Shown here one piece after another: positions 43,601-52,971 of a stretch of 64,000 nucleotides of DNA. The notes under the pieces are model-generated. The model made no database searches. It had not been told where the DNA came from and saw nothing but the letters and a program-made list of their open reading frames with translations. A program made the translations under genes and the position numbers. Source of the stretch: JANXQG01 sp963709175 (GTDB lineage Bacteria > Planctomycetota > Planctomycetia > Pirellulales > Thermoguttaceae); NCBI GenBank assembly GCA_963709175.1, contig CAVPVK010000007.1, positions 930,001-994,000 on the forward strand. The letters are read 5' to 3'. How positions within the stretch are numbered: the first letter of the stretch is position 1; every line of letters begins with the position of its first letter.

Positions 43601-45310
43601 ATGCATCTGAATTCGATTGACTTCGCTGTCATCGTTGTGTACCTGGTCGGCATCACCACCTTTGGGATCTGGGTGGGATTCCGCCGGCATGCCTCCACGA
43701 ACCAGTATTTCCTCGCCAGCAAGTCGCTGGGTTGGTTTACGGTAGGGGCGGCAGTTTTCACCTCGAATATATCGACCATTCACCTTGTAGGGCTTGCCGC
43801 GGGAGGCGCCAAGGACGGCATGGTCATCGGAAATTTCGAATGGATGGCGTGCTTTACGCTGATTCTTCTGGCGTTGCTGTTCACGCCCTTCTACATCAAT
43901 TCCCGCGTCTCCACCCTGCCGGAATTCATGGAACGGCGATACTGCCCGCAGGCACGCACGATTTTGGCGTTCATAGGGATAATCGGCGCACTGCTGATCC
44001 ATATCGGCATCAGCCTCTTTGCCGCCGCGAAGCTATTCGAGAGTTTCTTGGGCGTGCCGATGCTGTATACCATTGTTGTGCTTTCGGCCTTTACCGTGAC
44101 CTATACGGCACTCGGCGGTCTGAAAGCCGTCGTGATGACCGAGAACATCCAGGTCTGCCTGCTGCTGGGCGGAGCCGTTTTGATAACGGTGTTGGGCCTG
44201 CAGGCATTGCCGGCGGTCGGCGTGCACGACGTGGCCGCGTTCAAAGAGACGCTTAAGCCCGAGCAACTGAACATGCTGCACCCCGTGATCAACGCCAACG
44301 GTCATCTGAGCGAGTATTCCTGGCTGGCGGTGCTGCTGGGCTATCCGATTCTCGGCATCTGGTATTGGTGCGCCGATCAAACCCACGTGCAGCGCGTGCT
44401 CGGCGCGAGGAGCCTGCGGGACGGCCAGAACGGCGCCATCTTTGCCGGCTTCCTCAAAATCACCCCCGTGTTCCTCATGGTCTTTCCGGGAGTGATCGGG
44501 TACGTGCTTTGGCAAAAAGGCGCGTTCCAACTTCTCCATGTGGAATGCTCCAACCGGGTCGACTATAACACGATGCTGCCGTCGCTGATCAACTACCTGG
44601 TCCCCGTGGGCCTCAAGGGGTTGCTCGCCGCCAGCATGGCCGCGGCGCTGATGAGTTGCATGGCCGCCGCGTTAAACAGTTGTGCTACGCTGATCTCGAT
44701 GGACATCGTCAAGCGATGGAAGCCCAGTATGACCGATACCCGGGTGGTGACCATCGGCCGGATCACAACGGGCCTGATCATGGTTCTGGCCATGCTCTGG
44801 TCTACCCAAGGCGATCAATTCGGCACAATTTTCGAGGCCATCAACAAGATTCCCATGACCTTCGCACCAGCGGTGACGACGGTCTTCGTGCTGGGTGTAA
44901 TGTGGAAACGGGGCACCAAGGAAGCGGCAATGACTACTTTGTACCTGGGCTCGCTGATCGGCATCGTTTATTTCGTGCTCGACCTGCCGAGCGTCGGCAA
45001 GTTGATCCTCGGCGCCACCCATACCTCCGCCGATTTTTCAGGCCTGGTCACCGACACCGTGCAGGGGTTGGGTATTCCATTCATGCTGGTCGGCCCGATC
45101 CTGGCGGGCGTTTGCGCCGTAATCTACGTCTTCACCAGTCTCGCCACTCCCGCCATGGACCCGGCCGAGGTCGCCAAGGTTTGCTGGGACCATCCCTTGG
45201 CTTTCCTGCGAGGCCCTATCCAGGGATGGAGCGATCCGCGATTGGTGGCCTGTCTTCTGCTGGCAACGGTGGTCATTCTGTATTGCGCCAACCGCTATTA
45301 TTCCACGTGA
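43601..45310 (+). CDS. sodium/solute symporter, SSS family
   Basis: About 569 aa with 13-14 predicted membrane segments. SGLT/SSF transporters import sugars or acids with Na+. Seen: the N-terminal FAVIVVYLVGITTFGIWVG, ASNQYFLA-like NQYFLASKSLGWFTVGA, the SSF signature area GLLAASMAAALMSCMAAALNS, and the C-terminal membrane pairs. The ATG at 43601 is used because the earlier codons are hydrophilic and unlike the family. Likely importer of fucose or another sugar from the fucosidase. Confidence 0.92.
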   Translation: MHLNSIDFAVIVVYLVGITTFGIWVGFRRHASTNQYFLASKSLGWFTVGAAVFTSNISTIHLVGLAAGGAKDGMVIGNFEWMACFTLILLALLFTPFYINSRVSTLPEFMERRYCPQARTILAFIGIIGALLIHIGISLFAAAKLFESFLGVPMLYTIVVLSAFTVTYTALGGLKAVVMTENIQVCLLLGGAVLITVLGLQALPAVGVHDVAAFKETLKPEQLNMLHPVINANGHLSEYSWLAVLLGYPILGIWYWCADQTHVQRVLGARSLRDGQNGAIFAGFLKITPVFLMVFPGVIGYVLWQKGAFQLLHVECSNRVDYNTMLPSLINYLVPVGLKGLLAASMAAALMSCMAAALNSCATLISMDIVKRWKPSMTDTRVVTIGRITTGLIMVLAMLWSTQGDQFGTIFEAINKIPMTFAPAVTTVFVLGVMWKRGTKEAAMTTLYLGSLIGIVYFVLDLPSVGKLILGATHTSADFSGLVTDTVQGLGIPFMLVGPILAGVCAVIYVFTSLATPAMDPAEVAKVCWDHPLAFLRGPIQGWSDPRLVACLLLATVVILYCANRYYST

Positions 45311-45375
45311 CGCGGAAGTTTCCCGAGGGGCGAGAATGCGGAATCGAATCCACACGATAAGGGCGTAAGATTGCG

Positions 45376-46971
45376 ATGAAAGTCAGTATCTTCAACGATG
45401 TTATCGGCCCGGTCATGCGGGGACCTTCGAGTTCCCATTGCGCAGCGGCCTTGCGGATTGGCAGGTTGGCTCGCGACCTGATGGAGGCCGACTTTAACGA
45501 GGTCCTGGTCGAATTTGACCTGGGCGGTTCCCTGCCGACAACGCATGAGACGCAGGGCTCGGATATGGGGCTGTTCGGAGGACTGCTGGGCTGGGACGCT
45601 GCCGACGACCGACTACCGGACTCCCCGCGGGCTTTGCGGGAGTCCGGCGTCTGCATTCGGATCGACATTGTGGATACGGGAGATCCGCATCCTAACACGT
45701 ACCGACTTACACTATCCAATTCCCGGGAGAGGCGCTCGCTGATCGCCGTCTCGACCGGCGGAGGTATGGTGGAGGTCATCGCGGTGGACGGGTTCCAGGT
45801 GTCGATCTGCGGCGATTCGTTCGAGACGTTGCTCTGGTTGGACGGCGCCGGGGCGGAAATTGCGCAAAAGCTTGCCGCACGGATGGATGCCGACGAGATC
45901 CTTCTGCATGAAGCCGGTGACCGACAACTGCTCGAGGTGAAAGCATCCCGCTTCGTCGGCGAGGCGGAACTCGCAGGGCTGTCCGGAGTACGCGCGGTGC
46001 GCCGACTCTCGCCGGTGCTACCGGTTCTTTCCCGCCGCGACATGAGCGTTCGGTTCACGACATGCGAGGAGATGCTGCAGCACAACACCGGCCGGAATCT
46101 GCCGTTGTGGAAGCTGGCCGTTGAGTACGAAATGGCACGAGGAGGGCTGGCGGAGTCGGAGGTGCTGAGCCGGATGGTGGATATCGTTCGAATTCTGCGG
46201 CGGTCGATCGGGCAGGGGCTTGCCGGTACGCAGCACGACGACCGCGTTCTCGGGTATCAATGCGGGCGATTCGAGGAATGCATGAAAGGCAGTCGGTTGC
46301 TGGATGCCGGCGCGTTAAATCGCATCGTGCTCTACGTCTCGGCACTGATGGAGGTGAAGTCCTCGATGGGCGTCATCGTGGCCGCACCCACGGCGGGCGC
46401 TTGCGCGGCACTGCCCGGCGCGGTGATCGCGATGGCGGAGAGCCTGGGGCATGACGAAGAGACGATGGCCAGGGCGCTTCTGGCGAGCGGGCTGATCGGC
46501 GTGTTCATTGCCGCGCGATGGACTTTCGCCGCCGAGGCCGGCGGCTGCCAGGCGGAAGGCGGATCGGCTTCCAGCATGGCCGCGGCCGCGCTGGTGACCC
46601 TGGCCGGCGGCACGCTCGCCGAATCGGTTGCTGCCGCGTCCATGGCGCTGCAGAACATGATCGGCCTGATCTGCGATCCGGTTGCCAACCGCGTGGAAGT
46701 GCCCTGCCTGGGCAAGAACGTCATGGCGGCAAGCAATGCGCTGGCCTGCGCGAACATGGCATTGGCTGGATACGATCCAGTCATTCCTCTCGACGAGGTG
46801 ATCGAAACGGCGAGGCGCGTTGCCGGTCAGATGCCGCGCGAACTGCGATGCACGGCCCTGGGCGGGCTATCGATCACCGCGACGTCTCTCGCGATTGAGA
46901 AGAAGCTCCAACAGCGCAGGCCGGCGTGCGGCACCTGCACTCGGACCACGATACCAGGGACTGTACCATGA
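45376..46971 (+). CDS. sdaA: L-serine dehydratase (L-serine ammonia-lyase), iron-sulfur type
   Basis: 531 aa, fused beta and alpha domains. Converts L-serine to pyruvate and ammonia using a 4Fe-4S cluster. Beta domain: GPSSSHCAAALRIGRLAR. Alpha domain: APTAGACAALPGAVIA, the cluster cysteines in AEAGGCQAEGGSASSMAAA and GLICDPVANRVEVPCLGKN. The tail after KKLQQRRPACGTC is about 15 residues longer than usual. Its position between the symporter and sugar enzymes may mean a related hydroxyacid or amino-acid substrate rather than serine. Confidence 0.9.
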   Translation: MKVSIFNDVIGPVMRGPSSSHCAAALRIGRLARDLMEADFNEVLVEFDLGGSLPTTHETQGSDMGLFGGLLGWDAADDRLPDSPRALRESGVCIRIDIVDTGDPHPNTYRLTLSNSRERRSLIAVSTGGGMVEVIAVDGFQVSICGDSFETLLWLDGAGAEIAQKLAARMDADEILLHEAGDRQLLEVKASRFVGEAELAGLSGVRAVRRLSPVLPVLSRRDMSVRFTTCEEMLQHNTGRNLPLWKLAVEYEMARGGLAESEVLSRMVDIVRILRRSIGQGLAGTQHDDRVLGYQCGRFEECMKGSRLLDAGALNRIVLYVSALMEVKSSMGVIVAAPTAGACAALPGAVIAMAESLGHDEETMARALLASGLIGVFIAARWTFAAEAGGCQAEGGSASSMAAAALVTLAGGTLAESVAAASMALQNMIGLICDPVANRVEVPCLGKNVMAASNALACANMALAGYDPVIPLDEVIETARRVAGQMPRELRCTALGGLSITATSLAIEKKLQQRRPACGTCTRTTIPGTVP

Positions 46972-47056
46972 GCGGGAGCGAGATTCTCGCGTGAAGGGAA
47001 CTTGCGAATACCGATTCGCCGGATAAGGGTGCGAAGGAAGAAAGGAATAGTCTCCA

Positions 47057-47182
47057 ATGGGTCGTGCTACATGGTTTCGCGGCACCAAGCCTTCATTCCT
47101 GCTGATTCTGCTGGCAGGAGTCGCGTTGGCCGAAGGCTCCGAGCCGGGTGTCAAGGTTACTAGTCTCGGATCGAGTCGGTAA
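47057..47182 (+). CDS. short secreted peptide, probably a truncated gene
   Basis: 41 codons with a clear signal peptide (KPSFLLILLAGVALAEGSEP). The frame stops at once after VKVTSLGSSR, and another frame continues KIEFRAGVGAIPLPFQIWD. Probably the beginning of a decayed exported protein. Confidence 0.35.
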   Translation: MGRATWFRGTKPSFLLILLAGVALAEGSEPGVKVTSLGSSR

Positions 47183-47265
47183 AATCGAATTTCGAGCTGG
47201 AGTCGGGGCAATACCACTTCCTTTTCAAATCTGGGACACAGCAGAGCAGAGTTGGAGATAATTGA

Positions 47266-48054
47266 ATGGCAAAACAGTCAAGTGCGAAAACGGTTCTGGC
47301 ACTCCCTTACCGAGTGGCGCTCGCCGGCGGGTGGGGAGACCACAACTTTGTGAATTTTCTTGCCGACGGATACGTGGTCGTCGTCCAGATCCAACCGACG
47401 GTCACTTTCCACGACCGATGCGGTATTTGCTCGAGCACTCGGCAGATCCTCATGCAAGAGTATCCTAACGGCGTTCCCGACAACATCGACAAGTACGAGC
47501 TGGCAACTGAGTTGTATTATTTGGAAAACCAGCGGAAGGTGCCGATCGGTGGATCCCAGGATGCCTGGGGATCCGTGTATCCGGGGATCAATCTCCTGCA
47601 CTACGATTTCCGCCACCACAACGGCGTGCTACCGAAGACCGTTAGTTCTATCCTGGACCCGCGCATTGCGAAATGGTTCGAACGCAACTTCTGGATTGTG
47701 GATTGCGTGGGGCCGCGACCTGAGGGCTACAACCCTTTTGATAGCGGGCGTTTTGCCACCAAACGGGTCGTCGAACAGCTCGGAAAATCGGGCCAAGACT
47801 GCTTTGCCGCGGTCAAGGCCCGGGACGTCGAAGGACTAGGGACGTCGTTTAACCGCTGCTCGTCCGCTTGGAGAAAGATGCTCCCGGGTATTTTTGAGCA
47901 TCCAACTATCCAGGTGCCTGTGATGAAGAAGCTGCGTTACTACCAGCGGAAATACGCGGGCGCCATGCCCTCGGGCTGTGGCGTCGGGTATATCTATGTC
48001 GCCTCCTCGGAACCCGTCGAGGGCGGATTTCAAGTCAAAGTCAACCTCGGGTAG
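47266..48054 (+). CDS. GHMP-kinase-like protein (fucokinase/heptokinase type), short
   Basis: 262 aa. Starts PYRVALAGGWGDHNFVN, as in GHMP sugar kinases (substrate-binding strand). GGSQDAWGSVYPGINLL matches the GGxQDxxxA motif and SGCGVGYIYVAS the C-terminal motif 3. The central ATP-binding P-x-x-x-GLGSSS motif is missing and the protein is about 70 residues short. It may be an enzyme relative with altered function. Just upstream of the guanylyltransferase, so a fucose-1-phosphate or mannose route is possible. Confidence 0.65.
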   Translation: MAKQSSAKTVLALPYRVALAGGWGDHNFVNFLADGYVVVVQIQPTVTFHDRCGICSSTRQILMQEYPNGVPDNIDKYELATELYYLENQRKVPIGGSQDAWGSVYPGINLLHYDFRHHNGVLPKTVSSILDPRIAKWFERNFWIVDCVGPRPEGYNPFDSGRFATKRVVEQLGKSGQDCFAAVKARDVEGLGTSFNRCSSAWRKMLPGIFEHPTIQVPVMKKLRYYQRKYAGAMPSGCGVGYIYVASSEPVEGGFQVKVNLG

Positions 48055-48063
48055 TGGAAGAGC

Positions 48064-49137
48064 ATGCTAAGCGACAATTGTTATGCCGTGGTCATGGCCG
48101 GCGGCGCCGGCACCCGTCTCTGGCCCCTGAGCAGCCGAGACAGACCCAAGCATTTTCTGAAGTTGTTTCGGGGCAAGTCGTTGATCGAGCTGACCGTCGA
48201 CAAGCTGCGCGGACACGTACCCGATGATCGTATCCTGATCCTGACGAGCATCAAGTACAAGGCAGTCGCACAGGAGACCTTGCCACAAATCCCTCCGGAG
48301 AACTTCGTCTACGAGCCTTGTCTTCGCGACACAGCCAGTGCGATTGGGCTTGCGGCAACTGTCTTGAAGAGAAGATGTCCGGCGGCAATCATGATCGTCT
48401 TGACGGCGGACCAAATCATCGAGCCCGCGTATCAACTCAATACGGCCATTGCTAATGCGGCCACTTTCCTGGAATTGCACCCGGACCAGTTGGTGGCCTT
48501 CGGAATCGAGGCCGCCTCCCCCAGCACGCTGGTCGGTTGGCAGAAGTTGGGTGAGACGGTGGACTTTCCGGACTGCGAGGTGAAAAGGATCGCGGCCTTC
48601 ACGGAAAAACCTCAGTTGGAGATCGCGCAGCGATATATCGACGAAGGCGGATACCGCTGGAATTCCGGACAATTCGCGTGGAAGGCAGAAACGATACTGA
48701 GGGAGATCAATGCCTACTTGCCGGAGGCAGGCCCCTTGCTTGCGCGGATCGGCGACGCGTGGGATACGGCCGAGCGCGATCGAGTCTTGGGTGAGCTGTT
48801 TCCCGGGATGCCGAAAGGCTCGATCGATTACAAGATCATGCAGAAGACACGCAATGCTTGCAGCATTCTACTGCCCTGCAGTTGGGAGGATATGGGAACC
48901 CACGCCGCGCTGGCAGGAAGGGTCGGTTCAAAAAGCAACGAGAACGTTGTGCATGGTAAGGCAGTTGTCTTGGGAATGGACAACATCGTTCTGGCAAATA
49001 CAGACCAGTACGTGGTTATCGCATCTGACAGCCTGACGGTTGTTGTGACGAAGGACACCATCTTCGTTGGAGACCGTAATACGGACATGAAGGCCCTGGT
49101 CGAGGAGGTTGCCCGGCGGATACCTGAGATCGTTTGA
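48064..49137 (+). CDS. mannose-1-phosphate-type guanylyltransferase
   Basis: 357 aa. Sugar-1-phosphate + GTP to GDP-sugar. Signature AVVMAGGAGTRLWPLSSRDRPKHFL; substrate loop RWNSGQFAWKAETIL; FTEKP; and the end VWAD-like IASDSLTVVVTKDTIFVGDR. No isomerase domain, so it is the monofunctional type. Ten bp after the GHMP-like gene. By context it could use L-fucose-1-phosphate, but the sequence is closest to mannose-1-phosphate enzymes. Confidence 0.9.
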   Translation: MLSDNCYAVVMAGGAGTRLWPLSSRDRPKHFLKLFRGKSLIELTVDKLRGHVPDDRILILTSIKYKAVAQETLPQIPPENFVYEPCLRDTASAIGLAATVLKRRCPAAIMIVLTADQIIEPAYQLNTAIANAATFLELHPDQLVAFGIEAASPSTLVGWQKLGETVDFPDCEVKRIAAFTEKPQLEIAQRYIDEGGYRWNSGQFAWKAETILREINAYLPEAGPLLARIGDAWDTAERDRVLGELFPGMPKGSIDYKIMQKTRNACSILLPCSWEDMGTHAALAGRVGSKSNENVVHGKAVVLGMDNIVLANTDQYVVIASDSLTVVVTKDTIFVGDRNTDMKALVEEVARRIPEIV

Positions 49138-49398
49138 GATCGTTTGGCGTCAGTTCTCACAATGACGCCACGCCGCAGTATCTTGTCACGCCAAAGTGTC
49201 GCAATGTATTCGACTTGCAAACCGACGCGGCATCGACATAGGCCATAGGCAGTACGATGATGGAATTAAGCGTGGTCGTGGACACGACCAGGCCGGATTC
49301 AATCGTGTCCTTCCGGCAGGCGAAAAACCTCTTGAATGGCGGGCCGCTACCAACAGGCAGGCGGGCAGGTCAACCGAAAACAACGAGGGAGGAAAGAC

Positions 49399-50988
49399 GT
49401 GAAGTCTTACAATGTCATCATCGTCGGCGGAGGCCACAACGGCCTCGTCACCGCCGCCTACCTGGCCCGTGCCGGCCGTTCTGTGCTCGTGCTCGAACGC
49501 CGCGAGCTCGTCGGCGGTTGCGCCGTCACCGAGGAACTCTGGCCCGGCTTCAAAGTTTCGACGGCAGCGTACGTGAACAGCCTTTTCCGCCCCGAGATCA
49601 TCCGCGACCTGGACCTGAAACGCCACGGCTTCGAGATGCTGCCGCGCAATCCATCGAGCTTCACCCCTTTCCCTGATGGCCGCTATCTCCTGATGGGGCC
49701 AGACAAGGAGATGACCCACCGGGAAGTTGCCAAGTTCTCGAACAAGGACGCCGAGGCGCTGCCGAAATACGAGGCGATGCTGGAGCGGGTGGCCGACTTC
49801 CTTGAGCCCATGCTGGTGCAGACTCCGCCCAATCCCTGGTCGCTGGCTCCCGGCAACCTGCTCAAACTAGCCAGGCTGGGTTTCGCCTTCCATAAGCTTG
49901 GCAGCGACGGGCAAAAGGCGATCGAGATCCTGACCGGCGCCGCCAACCCGATCCTCGACCGCTGGTTCGAGTCCGAGGAGGTCAAGGCGACGATCGCCAC
50001 CGACTCGATCATCGGCGCCTTCGCAACGCCCTCGATGCCTGGGACGGCGTATGTCCTCTTCCACCACGTCATGGGCCAGTGTAACGGGGTCCGCGGCGTG
50101 TGGGGCTACGTGCGCGGCGGCATGGGTGGCCTGAGCAATGCAATCGCCGCAGCGGCCCAGGAGAAGGGCGCTGAGATTCGCGTGCGTGCGGAGGTATCGC
50201 GGATCGCGGTGAAGAACGGCCGGGCGACGGGCGTTGTCCTGGCCGACGGGACGGAACTCCGCGCGACGACGGTCGTGTCGGGTGTTGATGCCAATGTCAC
50301 GTTTCTTAAGCTGATGGACGCGAACGATCTGCCGGCGGAGTTCGCCGACTCGATCCGCCACCTCGACTACGCCAGTGGCAGTTGCAAGGTGAATCTCGCG
50401 TTGAGCGAGGTGCCCGACTTCACCTGCCTCCGCGGCAACACTCCCGGTCCCCAGCACCGCGGCACGATCCACCTTTGTCCTACGCGGGACTACATCGAAA
50501 AGGCGTTCGACCCGGCGAAGTACGGCTACATCGCGCCTAACCCGATCATCGAGGCGACAATCCCCTCGTCGTTGGACGACACGGTGGCGCCGAAGGGCCA
50601 CCACGTGATGTCGATGTTCACTCAGTATTTCCCCTACGATCTCGCCCAGGACGCCGGGACCCTTGAGGAGAACAAGCATCGGTACGCCGAGCGCTGCATC
50701 GAAATCATGAACGACTACGCGCCGAACTTCCGGCGATCTGTCCTCAACTGCCAGGTGCTGTCGCCGGCCGACCTGGAAGTCCGCTACGGCCTTACCGGCG
50801 GCAACATCATGCAGGGAACGATGTCGCTTTCGAGCCTCTCGTTCATGCGTCCGGTGCCCGGCTACGCCGATTACCGGACGCCGGTGAAGGGGCTCTACCT
50901 GTGCGGCGCCGCCACGCATCCCGGCGGTGGCGTGATGGGAGCGTGCGGGTACAACGCGGCGCGGGAAATACTGCGCGATCGAATCTGA
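49399..50988 (+). CDS. phytoene-desaturase-like FAD-dependent oxidoreductase (PYROXD2 type)
   Basis: 529 aa from a GTG at 49399, chosen because GGGAGGAAAG lies just before it; an in-frame ATG at 49336 adds 21 unlike residues. FAD site YNVIIVGGGHNGLVTAAYLARAG, then LERRELVGGCAVTEE, the central GGMGGLSNAIAAAAQEKGAEI and the C-terminal FAD site PVKGLYLCGAATHPGGGVMGACGYNAA. Carotenoid-type or NAD(P)/FAD oxidoreductase of unknown substrate. Intact; transcribed alone. Confidence 0.92.
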   Translation: MKSYNVIIVGGGHNGLVTAAYLARAGRSVLVLERRELVGGCAVTEELWPGFKVSTAAYVNSLFRPEIIRDLDLKRHGFEMLPRNPSSFTPFPDGRYLLMGPDKEMTHREVAKFSNKDAEALPKYEAMLERVADFLEPMLVQTPPNPWSLAPGNLLKLARLGFAFHKLGSDGQKAIEILTGAANPILDRWFESEEVKATIATDSIIGAFATPSMPGTAYVLFHHVMGQCNGVRGVWGYVRGGMGGLSNAIAAAAQEKGAEIRVRAEVSRIAVKNGRATGVVLADGTELRATTVVSGVDANVTFLKLMDANDLPAEFADSIRHLDYASGSCKVNLALSEVPDFTCLRGNTPGPQHRGTIHLCPTRDYIEKAFDPAKYGYIAPNPIIEATIPSSLDDTVAPKGHHVMSMFTQYFPYDLAQDAGTLEENKHRYAERCIEIMNDYAPNFRRSVLNCQVLSPADLEVRYGLTGGNIMQGTMSLSSLSFMRPVPGYADYRTPVKGLYLCGAATHPGGGVMGACGYNAAREILRDRI

Positions 50989-51310
50989 ACCTTACACCAT
51001 CCCGACTGCCGCTGACGAGGCGGATGCCGACCGGCGAAACGATATCGTAACGGTCAGCGCCGCAACTAACTCGAGCCTTTTGATTTTCATGGTTTTGGTC
51101 TGGCACGATTGCGAAATCAACCCAATCATTATCCGCCGCAGAAAACACAAACGTTCGTCTGATTTCCGGGTGCTGGATGGCGCGGGCCGCATCAGCAACG
51201 CTTGCACCGATAAACAGCCGCTGGATGTCAAGGCCCTCGGAGCGATTGACCTTGCCGCTGGCAACCAATTCTGGTTCTCGTGGTAATCGATGTCGTTTGC
51301 GCCTTGTTTG

Positions 51311-52309
51311 TCATTTGGCAACGCGGTCATATGAGTAGGAAAGGGCCCGCATCGCGTCCCGCACGCTATCCTTATACACGCGTTTGCATTGCGCGGACAG
51401 CACCGAGCGATCGATCAGCGAGAATACCTCAGGCTCCTTGCTAATGGCAGATTGCATGAAGCGCTTGAAGCGACCTGGGTGCAGCCCCAGGCGGTTCGCA
51501 AGCTCTTGAAAGTCGTCGTAGGCATAGAAGGCATTGATTCGGTGACTTTCCGTCTCAAAATCATCCTTAAACAGATCCAGCGCGGTCCTCGTTTCGTCAG
51601 GTGCATGCAGCCGTGTGCATAGCAGGTCATATGCCGGCGACAAAGTGTAGTCACCACTCTCTTCGTTACGGATAAGTGAAAAGTTCTTGAGGTGTGCATC
51701 ACCGTTGTGGACGAGGTAGTTGAACACGATCAGGTGCAGGAATTTCTCCATCTCCACCTGATAAGCGGCGACATGTTTTCGAATCAGGTCGCCGATCTCC
51801 TCGTAGGAAGAATCGTACTTGTAGTTCTTCCCGTGAGATTCCTCGGATCGCTCGGCGATTTGAGCGAAGTCCTCTTGCAAGTGCCGCGTGCCATCCTCTT
51901 GCACATCGAACCGGCGAACCAGATATGCCAATTCACCACCTTCAAACTCGACCAGCGCGTTCTCGGCGACGCGGAGGTCAAACACCTGCCTGGCAATCTG
52001 CATCGTCAGGTTCTCGTTCACCGGGACCGCGTCCAAATGCCGAAGCTCCCCATAGGGAACCGGCTTGAGAATGTACTGGCCGCCCGTCTCGGTCATCTCC
52101 AGCCGTCCGGCGCGCAAGACAAGCGACATCTTGGTCTGGACACCGGAGATCGAAAGTCTTTTCCCCGTCGTCGCCAGCTTGGTTTGATTGTAGACAGGCC
52201 GAGAAAACGGAAGTACATGGGAGACCTTCTTGCCGCCAAACAGCCGTTTTCGGCAAGGTCGGCAGTAGGTGGAATGTCCTTCCTTCAGGCAGCCTGGACA
52301 ATTCGTCAT
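51311..52309 (-). CDS. hipT: HipT serine/threonine kinase toxin (HipA-like)
   Basis: 332 aa from MTNCPGCLKEG at 52309. HipA-fold kinase without the N-subdomain 1, which is a separate gene upstream, as in HipBST systems. Features: an N-terminal CPGC...CRPC knuckle, the Gly-rich loop with phosphorylatable serine SISGVQTKMSLVL, catalytic HNGDAHLKNFSL and the metal-binding LSPAYDLLCTR. HipT of E. coli phosphorylates tryptophanyl-tRNA synthetase. The ATG overlaps the hipS stop (ATGA). Confidence 0.9.
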   Translation of the reverse strand: MTNCPGCLKEGHSTYCRPCRKRLFGGKKVSHVLPFSRPVYNQTKLATTGKRLSISGVQTKMSLVLRAGRLEMTETGGQYILKPVPYGELRHLDAVPVNENLTMQIARQVFDLRVAENALVEFEGGELAYLVRRFDVQEDGTRHLQEDFAQIAERSEESHGKNYKYDSSYEEIGDLIRKHVAAYQVEMEKFLHLIVFNYLVHNGDAHLKNFSLIRNEESGDYTLSPAYDLLCTRLHAPDETRTALDLFKDDFETESHRINAFYAYDDFQELANRLGLHPGRFKRFMQSAISKEPEVFSLIDRSVLSAQCKRVYKDSVRDAMRALSYSYDRVAK

Positions 52310-52626
52310 GTGATTTCCTTGACAGTGATTCCGCCGATCGTTTCGGTCGTGCAAGTCCTCAGGAGGCGAGTGAAGTGGTCGTCCTCATCGATTCGCAGAA
52401 GACGGCATTGCAGCGACTTATTCTCTCCCTCCGCCAGTAACCCAAAAAAGAAGGGGAATAGCACGGGCGATTGAAAAACGGCCTCGCGCTTGGGGAGCGT
52501 CAGACTGATTGCCGGCAAGGCGGGATTTCCCAAGTAGCCGGGCAGATACTCAAAGACGTATCCTCCCAAGTCGTGACTTAGGATCCCTGCCATAGTATCA
52601 CGATAATAGACGTTAGCTCGTGACAT
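52306..52626 (-). CDS. hipS: HipS, HipA N-subdomain protein
   Basis: 106 aa. Corresponds to the N-terminal subdomain 1 of HipA: ANVYYRDTMAGILSHDLGGYVFEYLPGY, LTLPKREAVFQSPVLFPFFFGLLAEG. In HipBST systems this small protein is the antitoxin. Its start overlaps the hipB stop by 14 bp and its stop overlaps hipT, so the three are one translationally coupled operon. Confidence 0.88.
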   Translation of the reverse strand: MSRANVYYRDTMAGILSHDLGGYVFEYLPGYLGNPALPAISLTLPKREAVFQSPVLFPFFFGLLAEGENKSLQCRLLRIDEDDHFTRLLRTCTTETIGGITVKEIT

Positions 52627-52834
52627 CTGGTGGTTTCTGCCTCAAAGTCACTTCCAGCCCCAGGACGCTTGCGATCTTGGAAAGCTGGTTGAGCGTCGGA
52701 TTTGCCCGACCATTCTCGATGTCGGTCAGCCCACGCAACGTGACCCCCGCCAGTTCCGCCAGATCACGCTGACGGAGCTGGAGAAACTTCCGTCGAGAAC
52801 GCACGAGCTGCCCGATCTTCTCGCTATACATCAT
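52613..52834 (-). CDS. hipB: HipB-like HTH (Cro/C1/Xre) regulator
   Basis: 73 aa from MMYSEKIGQL. Xre helix-turn-helix: IGQLVRSRRKFLQLRQRDLAELAGVTLRGLTDIENGRANPT, then LNQLSKIASVLGLEVTL. Upstream in-frame codons (to 52957) run across the promoter and are not counted. Probably represses its own operon through the two palindromes around the promoter. Confidence 0.9.
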   Translation of the reverse strand: MMYSEKIGQLVRSRRKFLQLRQRDLAELAGVTLRGLTDIENGRANPTLNQLSKIASVLGLEVTLRQKPPDVTS

Positions 52835-52904
52835 CGTTGAGACGCATCGCAGTGCGCTTTTAGTTGATTTATGGACGAAGACCTGTCGAGAGTGTCTGAA
52901 ATAG

Positions 52905-52971
52905 GCATTACAATGCGCTTCCGATGAAATAATACGCTGGTAAACCGAAGTTGTCAAGTTAAATGCGCATT
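52905..52971 (-). promoter_or_regulatory. hipBST promoter with flanking palindromic operators
   Basis: On the minus strand TTGACA (52952-52957) and TATTAT (52929-52934) are 17 bp apart, close to consensus. Palindrome GCATTACAATGC (52905-52916) lies downstream of the -10 box and AATGCGCATT (52962-52971) just upstream of the -35 box. Both share the ATTxxAAT/AATGC half and are likely HipB operators. Confidence 0.78.
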
